Shown: positions 17,786 to 27,256, counted from the first letter of the stretch. The stretch is 64,000 bases of DNA from Acidovorax carolinensis (GCF_002157145.1 NZ_CP021361.1:3465001-3529000); one strand, 5' to 3'. Made by a program: numbers and translations. Notes: a model not told the origin generated them from the sequence alone.

Positions 17786-18576
17786 CAGTCGGCGGGCGCT
17801 GCCGGCCACTCCACCCGCACCGTGCACCCACCGCCCGGCACGGCCGTGGCGCTGATCTGCGCGCCATGGCGTTGCGCTATCGCGCGGCACAGCGCCAGCC
17901 CGGTGCCCACGCCGTCAAACTCGGTCTCGCGGTGCAGGCGCTGAAACACACCAAACAAGGTGCCCGCACGCGCCGGGTCAAACCCCACGCCGTTGTCCTG
18001 CACCGTGAAGGCCACCTGGCCTGAGGGCGCGGCATCGGCCTGCACGGAGATGCAGGGCTGAAGCACAGGGCGCGAGAACTTGAGGGCATTGCCCAGCAGT
18101 TGCACCAGCAGCGCCTGCAGCAGCGCCGGGTCGGCCTGCAGCGTGGGCAACCCTGCGGCCACGCGCCACTCCACGGCGCGGTCCGCTTCATCGGGGGACA
18201 GCGCCGCGCGCGCACTGGTGATGGCATCCGCCAGCGACACGGATTGCGGGTGCAGTGGCGCGCGGCTGGCGCGCACCAAGGCCAGCAGGCCATCGATCAT
18301 CAGCCCCATGCGCCGGGCCGACTGGTCCATGGTGGCCAGAAAACCCAGCGCCTCCTGCACCTCGGGGCCTTGCAGCACCTCGGGCGGCAGATCGCCCAGC
18401 ACCTCGCGCACCAGCGTGCCGTAAGAGGTGACGTGGCGCAGCGGCGCACGCAGATCGTGCGAGACGGCGCGCAAGAACTCGTCCTGCGCGGCGGCCATGT
18501 CGGCCACCTGCTGCTGGCTGCGGGCCAGCGCGGTGCGCAGTTGCTCGACCTCTGCGGAGCGGGCGGTCTGCGTCAT
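17785..18576 (-). CDS. Soluble sensor histidine kinase without a recognisable sensor domain
   Basis: The 263-residue protein has a short N-terminal coiled coil (about residues 8-30), a HisKA dimerisation domain with FLRAVSHDLRAPLRH (phospho-acceptor His40) and a HATPase domain. The N box is LLGNALKFSRP, G1 is VQDNGVGFDP, the F box is FGVFQRLH and G2 is GVGTGLALC. No membrane span or PAS domain is seen, so input must come from a partner. The gene is an orphan: no response regulator lies beside it. It ends inside the inverted-repeat element and begins eight bases after the glmU stop on the same strand, so it is probably the second gene of a glmU transcript. Confidence 0.9.
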   Translation of the reverse strand: MTQTARSAEVEQLRTALARSQQQVADMAAAQDEFLRAVSHDLRAPLRHVTSYGTLVREVLGDLPPEVLQGPEVQEALGFLATMDQSARRMGLMIDGLLALVRASRAPLHPQSVSLADAITSARAALSPDEADRAVEWRVAAGLPTLQADPALLQALLVQLLGNALKFSRPVLQPCISVQADAAPSGQVAFTVQDNGVGFDPARAGTLFGVFQRLHRETEFDGVGTGLALCRAIAQRHGAQISATAVPGGGCTVRVEWPAAPAD

Positions 18577-18583
18577 GCCTGCA

Positions 18584-20014
18584 TCATCCCTTGGGCAACT
18601 TGGCGGGGCGCTGCCAGTTTTCTTTGGTGATCTGCTTGCCGCGCGCCACGCTCAGCGCCCCGGGCGGCGCGCTCTTGGTGATGGTGCTGCCACCGCCCAC
18701 CGTGCCACCCGCACCAATGGTGACGGGCGCCACCAGCACGCAGTTACTGCCAATGTGCACATCGGCCTCGATCACGGTACGGTGTTTATTGGCGCCGTCG
18801 TAATTGGCGGTGATGCTGCCCGCGCCGTAGTTCACGCGCTCGCCCACGGTGGCGTCGCCCAGATACGCCAGGTGGTTGGCCTTGGCGCCGTCGGCCAGGG
18901 TGGAGTTTTTCACCTCCACAAAATTGCCGATGTGCACCTCGCGGCCCAGTTGCGCGCCGGGGCGCAGGCGGGCAAAGGGGCCAATCAGCGCGCCCTCGCC
19001 CACGGTGGCGCCCAGCTTTTCGCCGTCGATGTGCGTGTAGGGGTGGATGACGGCGCCCGCCGCGATGCGCGCATTGGCGATGCAGCAGTTGGCGCCGATG
19101 CTCACGCCCTCACCCAGCTCCACGCGCCCGGTGAAAACGCAGTTCACGTCAATCTCCACATCCTGGCCACAGACCAGTTCGCCGCGCACGCCGGTGCGTG
19201 CATCGTCGCGCACATCGAAGCGCGCAGGGTCGGCCAGGCGCACGCCCTGCTCCATCAGGCCCCGCGCGGTGCGGAGCTGGTGGGCGCGTTCGAGCTCGGC
19301 CAGTTGCAGCGGGCTGTTCACGCCCGCCACCTGCAGCGCATCGGTGATGCGGTGAGCCACCACGGGCACGCCGTCGGCCACGGCCATGGCGACGATGTCG
19401 GTCAGGTAGTACTCGCCCTGGGCATTTTGGTTGGTCAGCCGCGCCAGCCAGCCGCGCAGCAGGCGCGCGGGCACGGCCATGATGCCGCTGTACACCTCGG
19501 TGATGGCGCGCTGCGCGTCCGTCGCATCCTTGTGTTCGACGATGCCCTGCACGGCGCCTTCTGCATTGCGCACGATGCGGCCATAGCCCGTGGGGTCGGG
19601 CAGGGTCACCGTGAGCAGCGCCATCTGCCCGCCGGCGCTGGCGGCGACCAGCGCGCGCAGCGTGTCGGCCTGGGTCAGCGGCACATCGCCCGACAGCACC
19701 ACGACCGTGCCGTCATCGCGCAGGTGCGGCACGGCCTGCTGCACGGCATGGCCGGTGCCCAGTTGGGGCTCCTGCCGCACGAACTTCAGGTCAAAAGTGC
19801 CGCCAGCGCTTGCTGCATCTGCGGTGGCAGCTTCCACTTCTGTAGCACCGTGGCCGGTGATGACAATGGCGCTGCGCGCCTGCAGGTGCGCCGCCTGGTC
19901 CAGCACATGGTGGAGCAGCGGACGCCCGGCCAGACGCTGAAGCACTTTGGGGATACGGCTTTTCATGCGCGTGCCCTTGCCGGCCGCCATGATGAGGATG
20001 TCGAGTGAGGTCAT
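18584..20014 (-). CDS. glmU: Bifunctional GlmU: glucosamine-1-phosphate acetyltransferase / GlcNAc-1-P uridylyltransferase
   Basis: GlmU performs the last two steps to UDP-GlcNAc. The N-terminal pyrophosphorylase starts LDILIMAAGKGTRMKS, giving the GTRM nucleotide-binding loop. The C-terminal half is a left-handed beta-helix of hexapeptide repeats, ending with ANHLAYLGDATVGERVNYGA and the late GGGSTITKSAPPGALSVARG. The start at 20014 is chosen because that sequence begins at family position 1-5; the ten codons upstream lack support. Length 476 fits. A degenerate AGCGCTTGCTGC-type motif near 19805 may be a repeat remnant in the coding region (AAATADAASAGG). GlmS, the enzyme two steps earlier, is encoded 4 kb away. 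Confidence 0.96.
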   Translation of the reverse strand: MTSLDILIMAAGKGTRMKSRIPKVLQRLAGRPLLHHVLDQAAHLQARSAIVITGHGATEVEAATADAASAGGTFDLKFVRQEPQLGTGHAVQQAVPHLRDDGTVVVLSGDVPLTQADTLRALVAASAGGQMALLTVTLPDPTGYGRIVRNAEGAVQGIVEHKDATDAQRAITEVYSGIMAVPARLLRGWLARLTNQNAQGEYYLTDIVAMAVADGVPVVAHRITDALQVAGVNSPLQLAELERAHQLRTARGLMEQGVRLADPARFDVRDDARTGVRGELVCGQDVEIDVNCVFTGRVELGEGVSIGANCCIANARIAAGAVIHPYTHIDGEKLGATVGEGALIGPFARLRPGAQLGREVHIGNFVEVKNSTLADGAKANHLAYLGDATVGERVNYGAGSITANYDGANKHRTVIEADVHIGSNCVLVAPVTIGAGGTVGGGSTITKSAPPGALSVARGKQITKENWQRPAKLPKG

Positions 20015-20103
20015 GGAAAAGAAGTGTTTGTGTGCGCAGCGCAAGCCCGGTGCGCGGGCGTGGAGTGAATTATCGGCTGCGGAATACGGGGCATCAAACG
20101 CTA

Positions 20104-20166
20104 TTCAAACAATAGCTGCTAGCGCTTATCCAATAAGCGCTTGATGTCATTTTGATCCAATTTTTT
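20104..20166. repeat. AGCGCTT-core palindromic repeat, well-preserved copy
   Basis: The core AGCGCTTATCCAATAAGCGC is flanked by CAAACAATAGCTGCT on one side and GATGTCATTTTGATCC on the other. It fills the gap between the Crp/Fnr gene and glmU. Confidence 0.8.
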
Positions 20167-20183
20167 GGCACAGCAGGCTGCAC

Positions 20184-20939
20184 CTACAGCAGCGGCATCA
20201 GCCGCGGCGGCGTGTCGTAGTACTCGGCAATGCGCGCCAGCGCCCGCGTGTTGAGCAGGCGCAGCCGCCCGTTCTTTAACTCATGCAGGCCCAGCAGCGA
20301 CAGGCGCCGCAGCGTCTTGTTGGTGTGCACCAGCGACAGCCCCAGCGCATCGGCGATGTGCTGCTGGTTGAGCGGGAACGCCACCGTGCCGTCCTCCACC
20401 AGCCCGATGCGGTCGAGCCGCCGGTACAGGTGCATGAGCAGCATGGCCACGCGCTCGGTGGCGTTGCGGCGGCCCGCCGTGAGCAGGTTGTCGTCCACAT
20501 GGCCTTCTTCGTGGGCCGACAGCCAGGTGATGTCGTAACCCAGGCGCGGGTGCTCGCGAAACAGCGCCCACAGGCTGTCGTTCTGGAACACGCACAACGA
20601 GCAATCGGTGAGTGCCTCAATGCCATGGGCGGACACATCGCCGAACTCCTGCTGCAAGCCCACCAGGTCGCCCGGCAGCAGGAAATTGAGGATCTGGCGG
20701 CGCCCGTCGCTCATGGTCTTGTAGCGAAACGCCCAGCCCGAGTACAGCGTGAACAGCTTGGCGTTGGTCTGGTTCTCGCGCACCAGCGCGCCACCCGCAG
20801 CCACCGCCACACTGTCGGTGCGAAACCCCTCAATGAAATCCAGCACCTCGGGCTTGACCGCCGTGAACGCGCCCGTCTTGCGCAAGCGGCATTGCTGGCA
20901 AGAGGGAGGGCATGCGTGGGGCGGCAGAGAGGCATTCAT
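20184..20939 (-). CDS. Crp/Fnr-family transcriptional regulator with N-terminal cysteines
   Basis: The 251-residue protein has a cyclic-nucleotide-binding-type beta barrel (about residues 25-150, with LFTLYSGWAFRYKTMSDGRR and FLLPGDLVGLQQEF) and a C-terminal helix-turn-helix (about 190-212, QQHIADALGLSLVHTNKTLR). Cys10, Cys14 and Cys17 cluster at the N-terminus and Cys113/Cys116 lie in the barrel. An FNR-like iron-sulfur cluster is therefore possible, but spacing differs from E. coli FNR and the recognition helix is not FNR-like. It is divergent from the BLUF gene. Whether it reads the FNR-type box before norC cannot be decided from sequence. Confidence 0.88.
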   Translation of the reverse strand: MNASLPPHACPPSCQQCRLRKTGAFTAVKPEVLDFIEGFRTDSVAVAAGGALVRENQTNAKLFTLYSGWAFRYKTMSDGRRQILNFLLPGDLVGLQQEFGDVSAHGIEALTDCSLCVFQNDSLWALFREHPRLGYDITWLSAHEEGHVDDNLLTAGRRNATERVAMLLMHLYRRLDRIGLVEDGTVAFPLNQQHIADALGLSLVHTNKTLRRLSLLGLHELKNGRLRLLNTRALARIAEYYDTPPRLMPLL

Positions 20940-21068
20940 GGTGTGCCGATTCTAGGGATGGCCAACCCGCCATTTCCATCATGCAACAGCACCAGCCCGC
21001 TGGCGTTGTGCCTTGGTGAGATCGGACGGTGCATCGATGGTTACATCTATGTCTTTTGACATTGCGCG

Positions 21069-21087
21069 GTAGGCGGGCCCCGCCTAC
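21069..21087. promoter_or_regulatory. Perfect 19-base palindrome upstream of the BLUF gene
   Basis: GTAGGCGGG and CCCGCCTAC flank a single central C. The site ends 14 bases before the BLUF start and lies in the region shared with the divergent Crp/Fnr-type gene. It could be an operator or a leader hairpin covering the ribosome site; no Shine-Dalgarno is visible before that start. Confidence 0.5.
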
Positions 21088-21101
21088 ATTGGGCCGCACT
21101 T

Positions 21102-21500
21102 ATGAAACCCTGCTCCGCCCTCTACGAGGTTCTCTATGTGAGCACCCTCGCCCCCACGCAACCGCTGAGCGTGGTGGCACAGATCGCCGGGCGCGCACGC
21201 TTGGTCAACGCGGAACTCGACATCACCGGACTGCTGATCTTTGACGGGCAGCGCTTTTGCCAGCAACTAGAAGGCCCGCAAAACGCGGTGCTCAAGCTGA
21301 TCGAGCGCATCCGCAATGACCCGCGCCACATCAACGTCGAAGTGTTGCACCATGGCCCGTTGGCGGCGCGGCGGTTTCTGCAGTTCAGCCTGGCTTTCAG
21401 CACGGTCGAAGACGTAGACGCCTTGGCCCGCATGGAGACCCTGGACGGAGACGCAGCGCTGGCCGCGTTTGATACCGTGCGCGGCGAGCTGGTGCGTTAA
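21102..21500 (+). CDS. Short BLUF-domain blue-light sensor
   Basis: BLUF domains bind FAD and sense blue light through hydrogen-bond rearrangement around Tyr and Gln. The 132-residue protein is almost only this domain. The key residues are present: Tyr12 in LYVST, Asn36 in ARLVNAELDITGLL and Gln54 in FCQQLEG. The semi-conserved Trp after the Gln is Gln55. There is no output domain, so signalling must go by protein contact, as for PixD or YcgF-type partners. It is divergent from a Crp/Fnr-type regulator, with a perfect palindrome in between. Light control of that neighbour is speculation. Confidence 0.92.
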   Translation: MKPCSALYEVLYVSTLAPTQPLSVVAQIAGRARLVNAELDITGLLIFDGQRFCQQLEGPQNAVLKLIERIRNDPRHINVEVLHHGPLAARRFLQFSLAFSTVEDVDALARMETLDGDAALAAFDTVRGELVR

Positions 21501-21512
21501 GGGCGGCCTCAC

Positions 21513-22073
21513 TTACGACTGCACGCAACTGGTCGCCCGCTGGCGCTGGTGCGCAATGCGATGCCCCACGAACCGGGCCAGGCCGGCCGCACACTGCCCG
21601 CCCGCGCCCGCCACATCCACCACGGCAGCGCCCAGGGCGCGCCCGCCCTGGGCCAGGGCGTGCACCAGATCGCGCAGCGGCTGCACTACGGCGCACTCCC
21701 AGTCATGGGCGATCGCGCTGGCAGTCGGCGCCGTGGCCGTGGCCGAGGGCGAATTGGACAGCCAGCGGAATGCCACGGCATCAGCGGCGCCGCCGGATGG
21801 GTTCCACGCCTCCATCACCACATGCTGGCCCGGCGCGACGGCGAGGCGCTCGCCCGCCTGGAGCACATGGTCGGCCGCGGCACCGGGCAGATGGTTGAGC
21901 GACCCGGCGAGGGTGAGCCACACACGGCCCCGGGCAATCTCCAGCACACCGGGTGCGCGCGTGTGCAGCGAAACAGCCTGGCCAGTGGCCAGCTTCCAGC
22001 TGCCGGCCACCGCGCAGCCCGTCTGGCTGGCATGAACGGATTGTTGCAATTCCAGAACGTTACGAGATGACAT
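21513..22073 (-). CDS. DUF2917-like protein
   Basis: The 186-residue product contains the compact domain typical of DUF2917: SWKLATGQAVSLHTRAPGVL, then RVWLTLAGSLNH, then LQAGERLAVAPGQHVVMEAW (about residues 25-95). The remainder is Ala-rich without recognisable motifs. No signal peptide. The start ATG 22073 has AGGAGG seven bases ahead; the open frame goes 24 codons further without such a site. The function of the family is unknown. In this neighbourhood it is divergent from a LysR regulator, which commonly controls such a partner; the two also share a 120-base promoter region. Confidence 0.8.
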   Translation of the reverse strand: MSSRNVLELQQSVHASQTGCAVAGSWKLATGQAVSLHTRAPGVLEIARGRVWLTLAGSLNHLPGAAADHVLQAGERLAVAPGQHVVMEAWNPSGGAADAVAFRWLSNSPSATATAPTASAIAHDWECAVVQPLRDLVHALAQGGRALGAAVVDVAGAGGQCAAGLARFVGHRIAHQRQRATSCVQS

Positions 22074-22195
22074 GACAGCCTCCTTGGACCACGCAATATG
22101 CATTGCGAAGACCAGATGGTGCGCCGCCCCATGCACACAGTCCAATGAAAACGCGCTACGCTATTCATTCCATCCACGCATGAATCGCCAAGCCC

Positions 22196-23190
22196 ATGCC
22201 CCCTGCCGAATTCGCCCCCGCCGTGCTGCGCACCCGCCCCGTCGCCACCGGCCACTGGCGCGCCTTTCTGGCCGTGGCGCGGCACCTGAACTTCCGCGCG
22301 GCCGCCGATGAACTGGCGCTGACGCAATCCGCCGTCAGCCGCCAGATCCAGGCGCTGGAGGACGAAGTGGGCGTGGCGCTGTTCCTGCGCCACACGCGGG
22401 CCGTCGAGCTGACCAGCGCGGGCGCGCAGCTGCAGCGCGCCGTGGCCCGGCGCTGGAGCGCATGGACGCCGCCGTGCGCCTGGTGCGCCAGACGGCCGGG
22501 CGCCGCAGCGTGGCCATCACCACCTGGGCCAGCTTTGCATCGATGTGGCTGATTCCGCGCATGGAAGCGTTCCAGCGCGACAACCCGGGCATCGACATCC
22601 GCATTGATGCGAGCGACGTGCCGGTGGACCTGGAAACCTCGGACGTGGACCTGGCCCTGCGCTACAGCCTGCCGGGCCCCGGAACGCAGGGCGGGCAGCG
22701 CCTGTTCGGCGAACAGCTGGCGGTAGTGGCCAGCCCCTGGCTGCTCAAAAGCGGCAAAACCCTGCGCACGCCGGCCGACGTCGCCCAGTTCACGCTGATC
22801 GAGGCCGGCGATGCACACCGCAGCCAGCACCTCGAATGGCTGAGCTGGCGCCGGTGGTTCGATGCGCGCGACCTGACCAAGCTGCAGCCCGAGCGCTGGC
22901 TGTTTTTCAACTACGCCCACCAGATCGTGCAGGCCGCACTGGCTGGCCAGGGCCTTGCGCTGGCGCGCATGCCGCTGATTGCCGATGCGCTGGCCTCCGG
23001 GGACCTGGTGGAGGTGCTGCCCGACCACCGCATCGATTCGCCGCTGGCCTACTGGCTTCTGGTCGGGCCACGCAGCGCGCAACGGCCCGAGATCAAGGCG
23101 TTTTGCGCCTGGCTGCATATCCAGGCGCAGGCCACGCGCGAGGCAATTGGCGATGTGCCGGACCCGGACTTGAACGACAACCTGGACTGA
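22196..23190 (+). CDS. LysR-family transcriptional regulator (apparent frameshift)
   Basis: The N-terminal winged helix-turn-helix is clear: WRAFLAVARHLNFRAAADEL, then LTQSAVSRQIQALEDEVGVA and LFLRHTRAVELTSAGAQL. The frame then breaks; one more C in the run at 22446-22448 gives APALERMDAAVRLVRQ and continues through the effector-binding domain (ITTWASFASMWLIPRMEAFQ to the C-terminus). Corrected length is about 331 residues, normal for the family and close to the GcvA/AmpR-like branch. It is divergent from the DUF2917-like gene and ends at a strong hairpin terminator. The effector is not predictable. Confidence 0.88.
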
Positions 23191-23197
23191 CAACAAG

Positions 23198-23232
23198 AAA
23201 GCGCTGACCCAGCCGGGCTCAGCGCTTTTTTT
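23198..23232 (+). terminator. Intrinsic terminator after lysR
   Basis: AAAGCGCTGA (23198-23207) pairs with TCAGCGCTTT (23219-23228) and a T-run follows. The 3' end runs into a dispersed repeat copy. Confidence 0.85.
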
Positions 23233-23287
23233 GATAGCTGCCAGCGCTTATCCATCAAGCGCTATCGGCCATTTTTATCAAAATTTC
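23226..23287. repeat. AGCGCTT-core palindromic repeat, well-preserved copy
   Basis: TTTTTGATAGCTGCCAGCGC then TTATCCATCAAGCGCTATC and GGCCATTTTTATCAAAATT make up a full-length copy. It separates lysR and tyrS, which converge; the tyrS stop codon begins at its edge. Confidence 0.85.
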
Positions 23288-24518
23288 AGGCCAAAGTCAC
23301 TCGTGCAAACTTGCGTTTGCCCACCTGCACCACGTAGGTGCCGGCATCGAGCTTGAGCCCCTTGTCGCTGACAACGCCGCCATCCACACGCACGCCACCA
23401 CCCTCGATCAGGCGATTCGCCTCACTGGTCGACGGCGCCAGGTTGGCCTGCTTGAGCAGCGCGCCAATGCCCAGCGGCGCGCCCGACAGGGCCACCTCGG
23501 GAATCTCGTCGGGCACACCGCCCTTGCTGCGGTGGATGAAGTCCTGCTCGGCCGCATCGGCCGCCGCCGCGCTGTGAAAACGCGCCGTGATCTCCTTGGC
23601 CAGCGCCACCTTGGCGTCCTTGGGGTTGCGCCCGCCCGCCACCTCGGCCTTGAGGGCCTCAATCTGCGCGAGCGACTGGAACGACAGCAGCGTGTACCAG
23701 CGCCACATCAGCGTGTCGGAAATGCTCAGCACCTTGGCATACATGGTGTTGGCGTCTTCACTGATGCCGATGTAGTTGTTTTTGGACTTGGACATCTTCT
23801 CGATGCCGTCCAGGCCTTCGAGCAGTGGCATGGTCAGGATGCATTGGGGCTCCTGGCCGTATTCCTGCTGCAGGTGGCGCCCCATGAGCAGGTTGAACTT
23901 CTGGTCGGTGCCGCCGAGCTCCAGGTCGCTCTTGAGGGCCACCGAGTCGTAGCCCTGCATCAGCGGATAGAGAAACTCGTGCACCGCAATGGGATTGCCC
24001 GCCTTGAAGCGGTCGTGGAAATCGTTACGCTCCATCATGCGCGCCACGGTGAACCTGGAGGCCAGCTGGATCATGCCCGTGGCGCCCAGCGGCTCGCTCC
24101 ACTCGCTGTTGTAGCGGATCTCCGTGCGCGCCGGGTCCAGCACCAGGCTGGCCTGGCGGTAGTAGGTTTCGGCGTTCAGTTTGATCTGCTCGGGCGTGAG
24201 CGGGGGGCGTGTGCTGTTACGCCCCGAGGGGTCGCCGATGAGGCTGGTGAAGTCGCCGATCAGGAAGATCACCTGGTGGCCCAGATCTTGCAGCTGTCGC
24301 ATCTTGTTGAGCACCACCGTGTGGCCGATGTGAATGTCTGGCGCCGTGGGATCCAGCCCCAGCTTGATGCGCAAGGGCTGACCTGTGGCTTCGGATCGGG
24401 CCAGTTTCTTGATCCACTCATCCTGCGGCAGCAGTTCTTCCACGCCGCGCAACGAGGTTTCGAGGGCCTGCCTTACACCATCGGATACCGGGTTATTTGT
24501 AACAAGAGATTGATTCAT
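23286..24518 (-). CDS. tyrS: Tyrosyl-tRNA synthetase
   Basis: This class I synthetase charges tRNA-Tyr. The 410-residue product has [14 protein letters not shown] (HIGH signature), [16 protein letters not shown] and [11 protein letters not shown] (KMSKS). A C-terminal S4 RNA-binding domain contains [18 protein letters not shown]. The start ATG 24518 (MNQSLVTNN) is preferred over the 11-codon longer open frame. The HIGH-region spacing and the presence of TDQKFN place it in the shorter TyrZ-like branch common in Burkholderiales. It is divergent from the M23 peptidase. Confidence 0.96.
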   Translation of the reverse strand: MNQSLVTNNPVSDGVRQALETSLRGVEELLPQDEWIKKLARSEATGQPLRIKLGLDPTAPDIHIGHTVVLNKMRQLQDLGHQVIFLIGDFTSLIGDPSGRNSTRPPLTPEQIKLNAETYYRQASLVLDPARTEIRYNSEWSEPLGATGMIQLASRFTVARMMERNDFHDRFKAGNPIAVHEFLYPLMQGYDSVALKSDLELGGTDQKFNLLMGRHLQQEYGQEPQCILTMPLLEGLDGIEKMSKSKNNYIGISEDANTMYAKVLSISDTLMWRWYTLLSFQSLAQIEALKAEVAGGRNPKDAKVALAKEITARFHSAAAADAAEQDFIHRSKGGVPDEIPEVALSGAPLGIGALLKQANLAPSTSEANRLIEGGGVRVDGGVVSDKGLKLDAGTYVVQVGKRKFARVTLA

Positions 24519-24675
24519 AAGGGTTTTCTGGGATGTCCGAACAGCATGCACCGCTATACTTCAGCCCACATTGCAGTGGGCGGATTCTAGTGGTCTCGCC
24601 GTTTCGACGCCCTGGTAGCCCTGTCGAATGCCTGCAAACTGACAGCTCGTGCCCCCGGTTCCCCCTCGCTTTACC

Positions 24676-26078
24676 ATGGGAAAAACCGCCGGTCGCACCA
24701 TCAACCATGGGGACAGACCTTTGATTAACGGCTTCACCACAGCCAGCAAGGCATTGCTTGCCCGGCTGACTCACAGTGTCCAGAAACACCCGAAACGTAT
24801 CACCGCCGTCGTGGCCACCCTGCTGCTGACCGGTGGCGGTGGCGCCTTTGCCGTGGCATCGCTGGCACCCGATGCATCGGATCTGCCGGTGAGCGAGATC
24901 ACTTACGCCGTCGAGTCGCTGGCGGCCAACCCGGTGCTGGACGCCCTGGAATCGCCCGGCTTCTCGCTGTACCGCTCGGAGCAGACGCGTAGCAGCGACA
25001 CTGCGGAATCCTTGCTGCAGCGCATGGGCGTGGCCGATCCGGCCGCTGCCGCCTTCCTGCGCAGCGACGCCCCCGTTCGCCAGAATTTGCTGGGCCGCGC
25101 CGGACGCTCGGTTTCAGCCGAAACCACCGACGACCACCGCCTGCTGCGCCTGACGGCCCGCTGGGCCCAGGACGACAGCGGCAACTTCAGCCGCCTGGTG
25201 GTGGAACGTGCGGGCGAGAAGTTCACCTCGCGCATCGAGTCCGCACCCCTCACCACAGGCAGCCGCCTGGCGGGCGGGGTGATCCGCAGCTCGCTGTTTG
25301 ACGCCGCCGATGCAGCCAACATCCCTGATTCCGTGGCCGTGCAGCTGGCCGAGGTGTTCTCGGGCAACATCGACTTTCACCGCTCCCTGCGCAAGGGCGA
25401 CCGCTTCTCGGTGGTCTATGAAACCCTGGAAGCCGACGGCGAACCGCTGCGCAGCGGTCGCGTGCTGAGCGCCGAGTTCAACAACAACGGCAAGACCCAC
25501 CAGGCCATGTGGTTCCAGGACCCCGGCGCCGCCAAGGGGCCTATTACACCCTCGACGGCGAAAGCCTGCGCCGCGCCTACCTGACCTCGCCGGTCGAGTT
25601 CTCGCGGGTGAGTAGCACGTTCAAGATGCGGTTTCACCCCGTTTTGCAAACATGGCGTGCCCACCTGGGAACCGACTTTGCTGCCCCCACGGGCACGGCC
25701 GTGCGCACGGTGGGCGACGGCGTGGTCGAGTTTGCCGGCGTGCAGAACGGCTTTGGCAACGTGGTCTTCGTGAAGCACCGCGACCAGCATGAAACCGTGT
25801 ATGCGCACCTGAGCCGCGTGGATGTGAAAAAAGGCCAAACCGTCGAGCAGGGCCAGACCATCGGCGCTGTCGGCGCCACGGGCTGGGCCACGGGGCCACA
25901 CCTGCATTTCGAGTTCCGCGTGAACGGACAGCAGCAGGATCCGCAGGTCATCGCCCAGCAAAGCGAATCCGCCGCCCCGGTGTCGAAGGCAGGCCGGCCC
26001 GCCTTCGACCGACTGGCCGGCAACATGCGCGTGCAACTGTCTGCTGCCGCACTGGTGCAGCAGGCCAGCGCGGAATAA
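24676..26078 (+). CDS. M23-family peptidoglycan endopeptidase (MepM-like; apparent frameshift)
   Basis: An N-terminal hydrophobic segment (ITAVVATLLLTGGGGAFAVA) targets the protein to the envelope. A long helical and strand region with a FHRSLRKGDRFSVVYETLE segment follows, as in MepM/YebA proteins. The C-terminal LytM domain has the zinc ligands of HLGTDFAAP and HLHFEFRVNG. The frame breaks at the GGGG of 25536-25539; one more G gives KGAYYTLDGESLRRAY and a normal product of about 465 residues. Start is ATG 24676 or TTG 24721 (giving INGFTTASKALL); I list the longer. It probably cleaves cross-links during wall growth. anmK, a wall-recycling gene, follows after 23 bases. Confidence 0.87.
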
Positions 26079-26101
26079 GACGAAACCGGCACGCCGCTCT
26101 G

Positions 26102-27226
26102 GTGCAGTTGCAGGAGATGCCCGGCTTGTACATCGGCCTCATGTCGGGCACCTCGCTCGACGGCATCGATGGCGTTCTGGCCGACTTTTCACAAGACAAA
26201 ATGGCCATTCTCGGCCATGCGTCAGCACCTATAGCTCCTGATTTAAGAGCAGAACTGCTCGCCCTCAATACCCCCGGCCCCAACGAACTGCACCGTGCGG
26301 CCCTCGCGGGCAATGCACTGGCGCGGGCCTATGCCGACGTAGTGCACAGCCTGCTGGAGCGCAGCGGCACCCCCGCCAGCGCCGTCCGGGCCATTGGCGC
26401 CCATGGGCAGACCGTGCGCCATCGCCCCCAGGAATTCGACGGCACGGGCTACACCCTGCAACTGAACAACCCGTCCTTGCTGGCCGAGCGCACAGGCATT
26501 GCCGTGGTGGCCGATTTCCGCAGCCGCGATGTGGCCGCTGGCGGCCAGGGCGCCCCGCTGGTACCGGCCTATCACCAGGGGGTGTTTGGCCGTCCGGACG
26601 AGACAGTGCTGGTGCTCAACATTGGTGGCATCTCCAACCTCAGCGTGCTGGGCGCCGATGGCAGCGTTGCGGGCTTTGACTGTGGCCCCGGCAATGCACT
26701 GATGGACCATTGGTGTCAGTTGCACACCGGCCAGGCGTTTGACAAAAATGGAGCCTGGGCTGCCCGGGGTCGGGTGCTGCCCGACCTTCTTGTCACACTG
26801 CTGCAGGAGCCTTTTTTGCAGCAACCCCCACCCAAAAGCACCGGGCGCGATCTGTTCAACCCGGCCTGGCTGGCGGGCAAGCTGGCTGCACACGCCAGCG
26901 CCCGGCCCGATGACGTGCAGGCCACATTGACCGAATTGACCGCCAGCGCTTGTGCAACAAGCGCATCAAGCTATGGAAAAAATAGCAAACTACTGGCAGT
27001 GTGTGGTGGCGGCGCCTTGAATACGCACCTGATGCGGCGTCTGCAGGCCTTGCTCCCGGGCGCATCGGTGGTACCGACCGATGCCTTGGGCCTGCCCGCG
27101 CTGCAGGTGGAGGCCGCCGCCTTTGCCTGGCTGGCTCGCCAGACGGTACGAGGGCAAACGGGCAGCCTCCAAAGCGTCACGGGCGCCCAAGGCGCCCGTG
27201 TTCTGGGGGCCGTCTACCCGGCCTGA
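26102..27226 (+). CDS. anmK: Anhydro-N-acetylmuramic acid kinase
   Basis: AnmK cleaves and phosphorylates anhMurNAc from recycled peptidoglycan to MurNAc-6-phosphate. Family motifs are in order: LMSGTSLDGIDG, IGAHGQTVRHRP, GGQGAPLVPAYH, NIGGISNLSVLG, DCGPGNALMDHW and VCGGGALNTHLM. Length 374 is usual. Start is GTG 26102 or the ATG at 26117; the AGGAG just before 26117 is too close to serve that ATG. Residues 281-298 (SACATSASSYGKN segment) are encoded by a dispersed palindromic repeat, between two conserved blocks. It follows the M23 peptidase on the same strand, matching a wall-turnover unit. Confidence 0.95.
   Translation: MQLQEMPGLYIGLMSGTSLDGIDGVLADFSQDKMAILGHASAPIAPDLRAELLALNTPGPNELHRAALAGNALARAYADVVHSLLERSGTPASAVRAIGAHGQTVRHRPQEFDGTGYTLQLNNPSLLAERTGIAVVADFRSRDVAAGGQGAPLVPAYHQGVFGRPDETVLVLNIGGISNLSVLGADGSVAGFDCGPGNALMDHWCQLHTGQAFDKNGAWAARGRVLPDLLVTLLQEPFLQQPPPKSTGRDLFNPAWLAGKLAAHASARPDDVQATLTELTASACATSASSYGKNSKLLAVCGGGALNTHLMRRLQALLPGASVVPTDALGLPALQVEAAAFAWLARQTVRGQTGSLQSVTGAQGARVLGAVYPA
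26942..26993. repeat. AGCGCTT-core palindromic repeat inside anmK
   Basis: GCCAGCGCTTGTGCAACAAG, then CGCATCAAGCTATGG and an A-run ending AATAGC, matches the intergenic repeats in order and polarity. It is in frame with anmK and adds a low-complexity Ser/Ala segment. Confidence 0.65.
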
Positions 27227-27256
27227 GAGAGAGAAAAGAGGAAACCGGCGGGCAGA

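Noticed and set aside
26200-26262. Second repeat copy in the N-terminal part of anmK
   Set aside because: Only the ATAGCTCCTGATTTAAGAGC block resembles the repeat; the core palindrome is not recognisable, so I did not list it as a feature.
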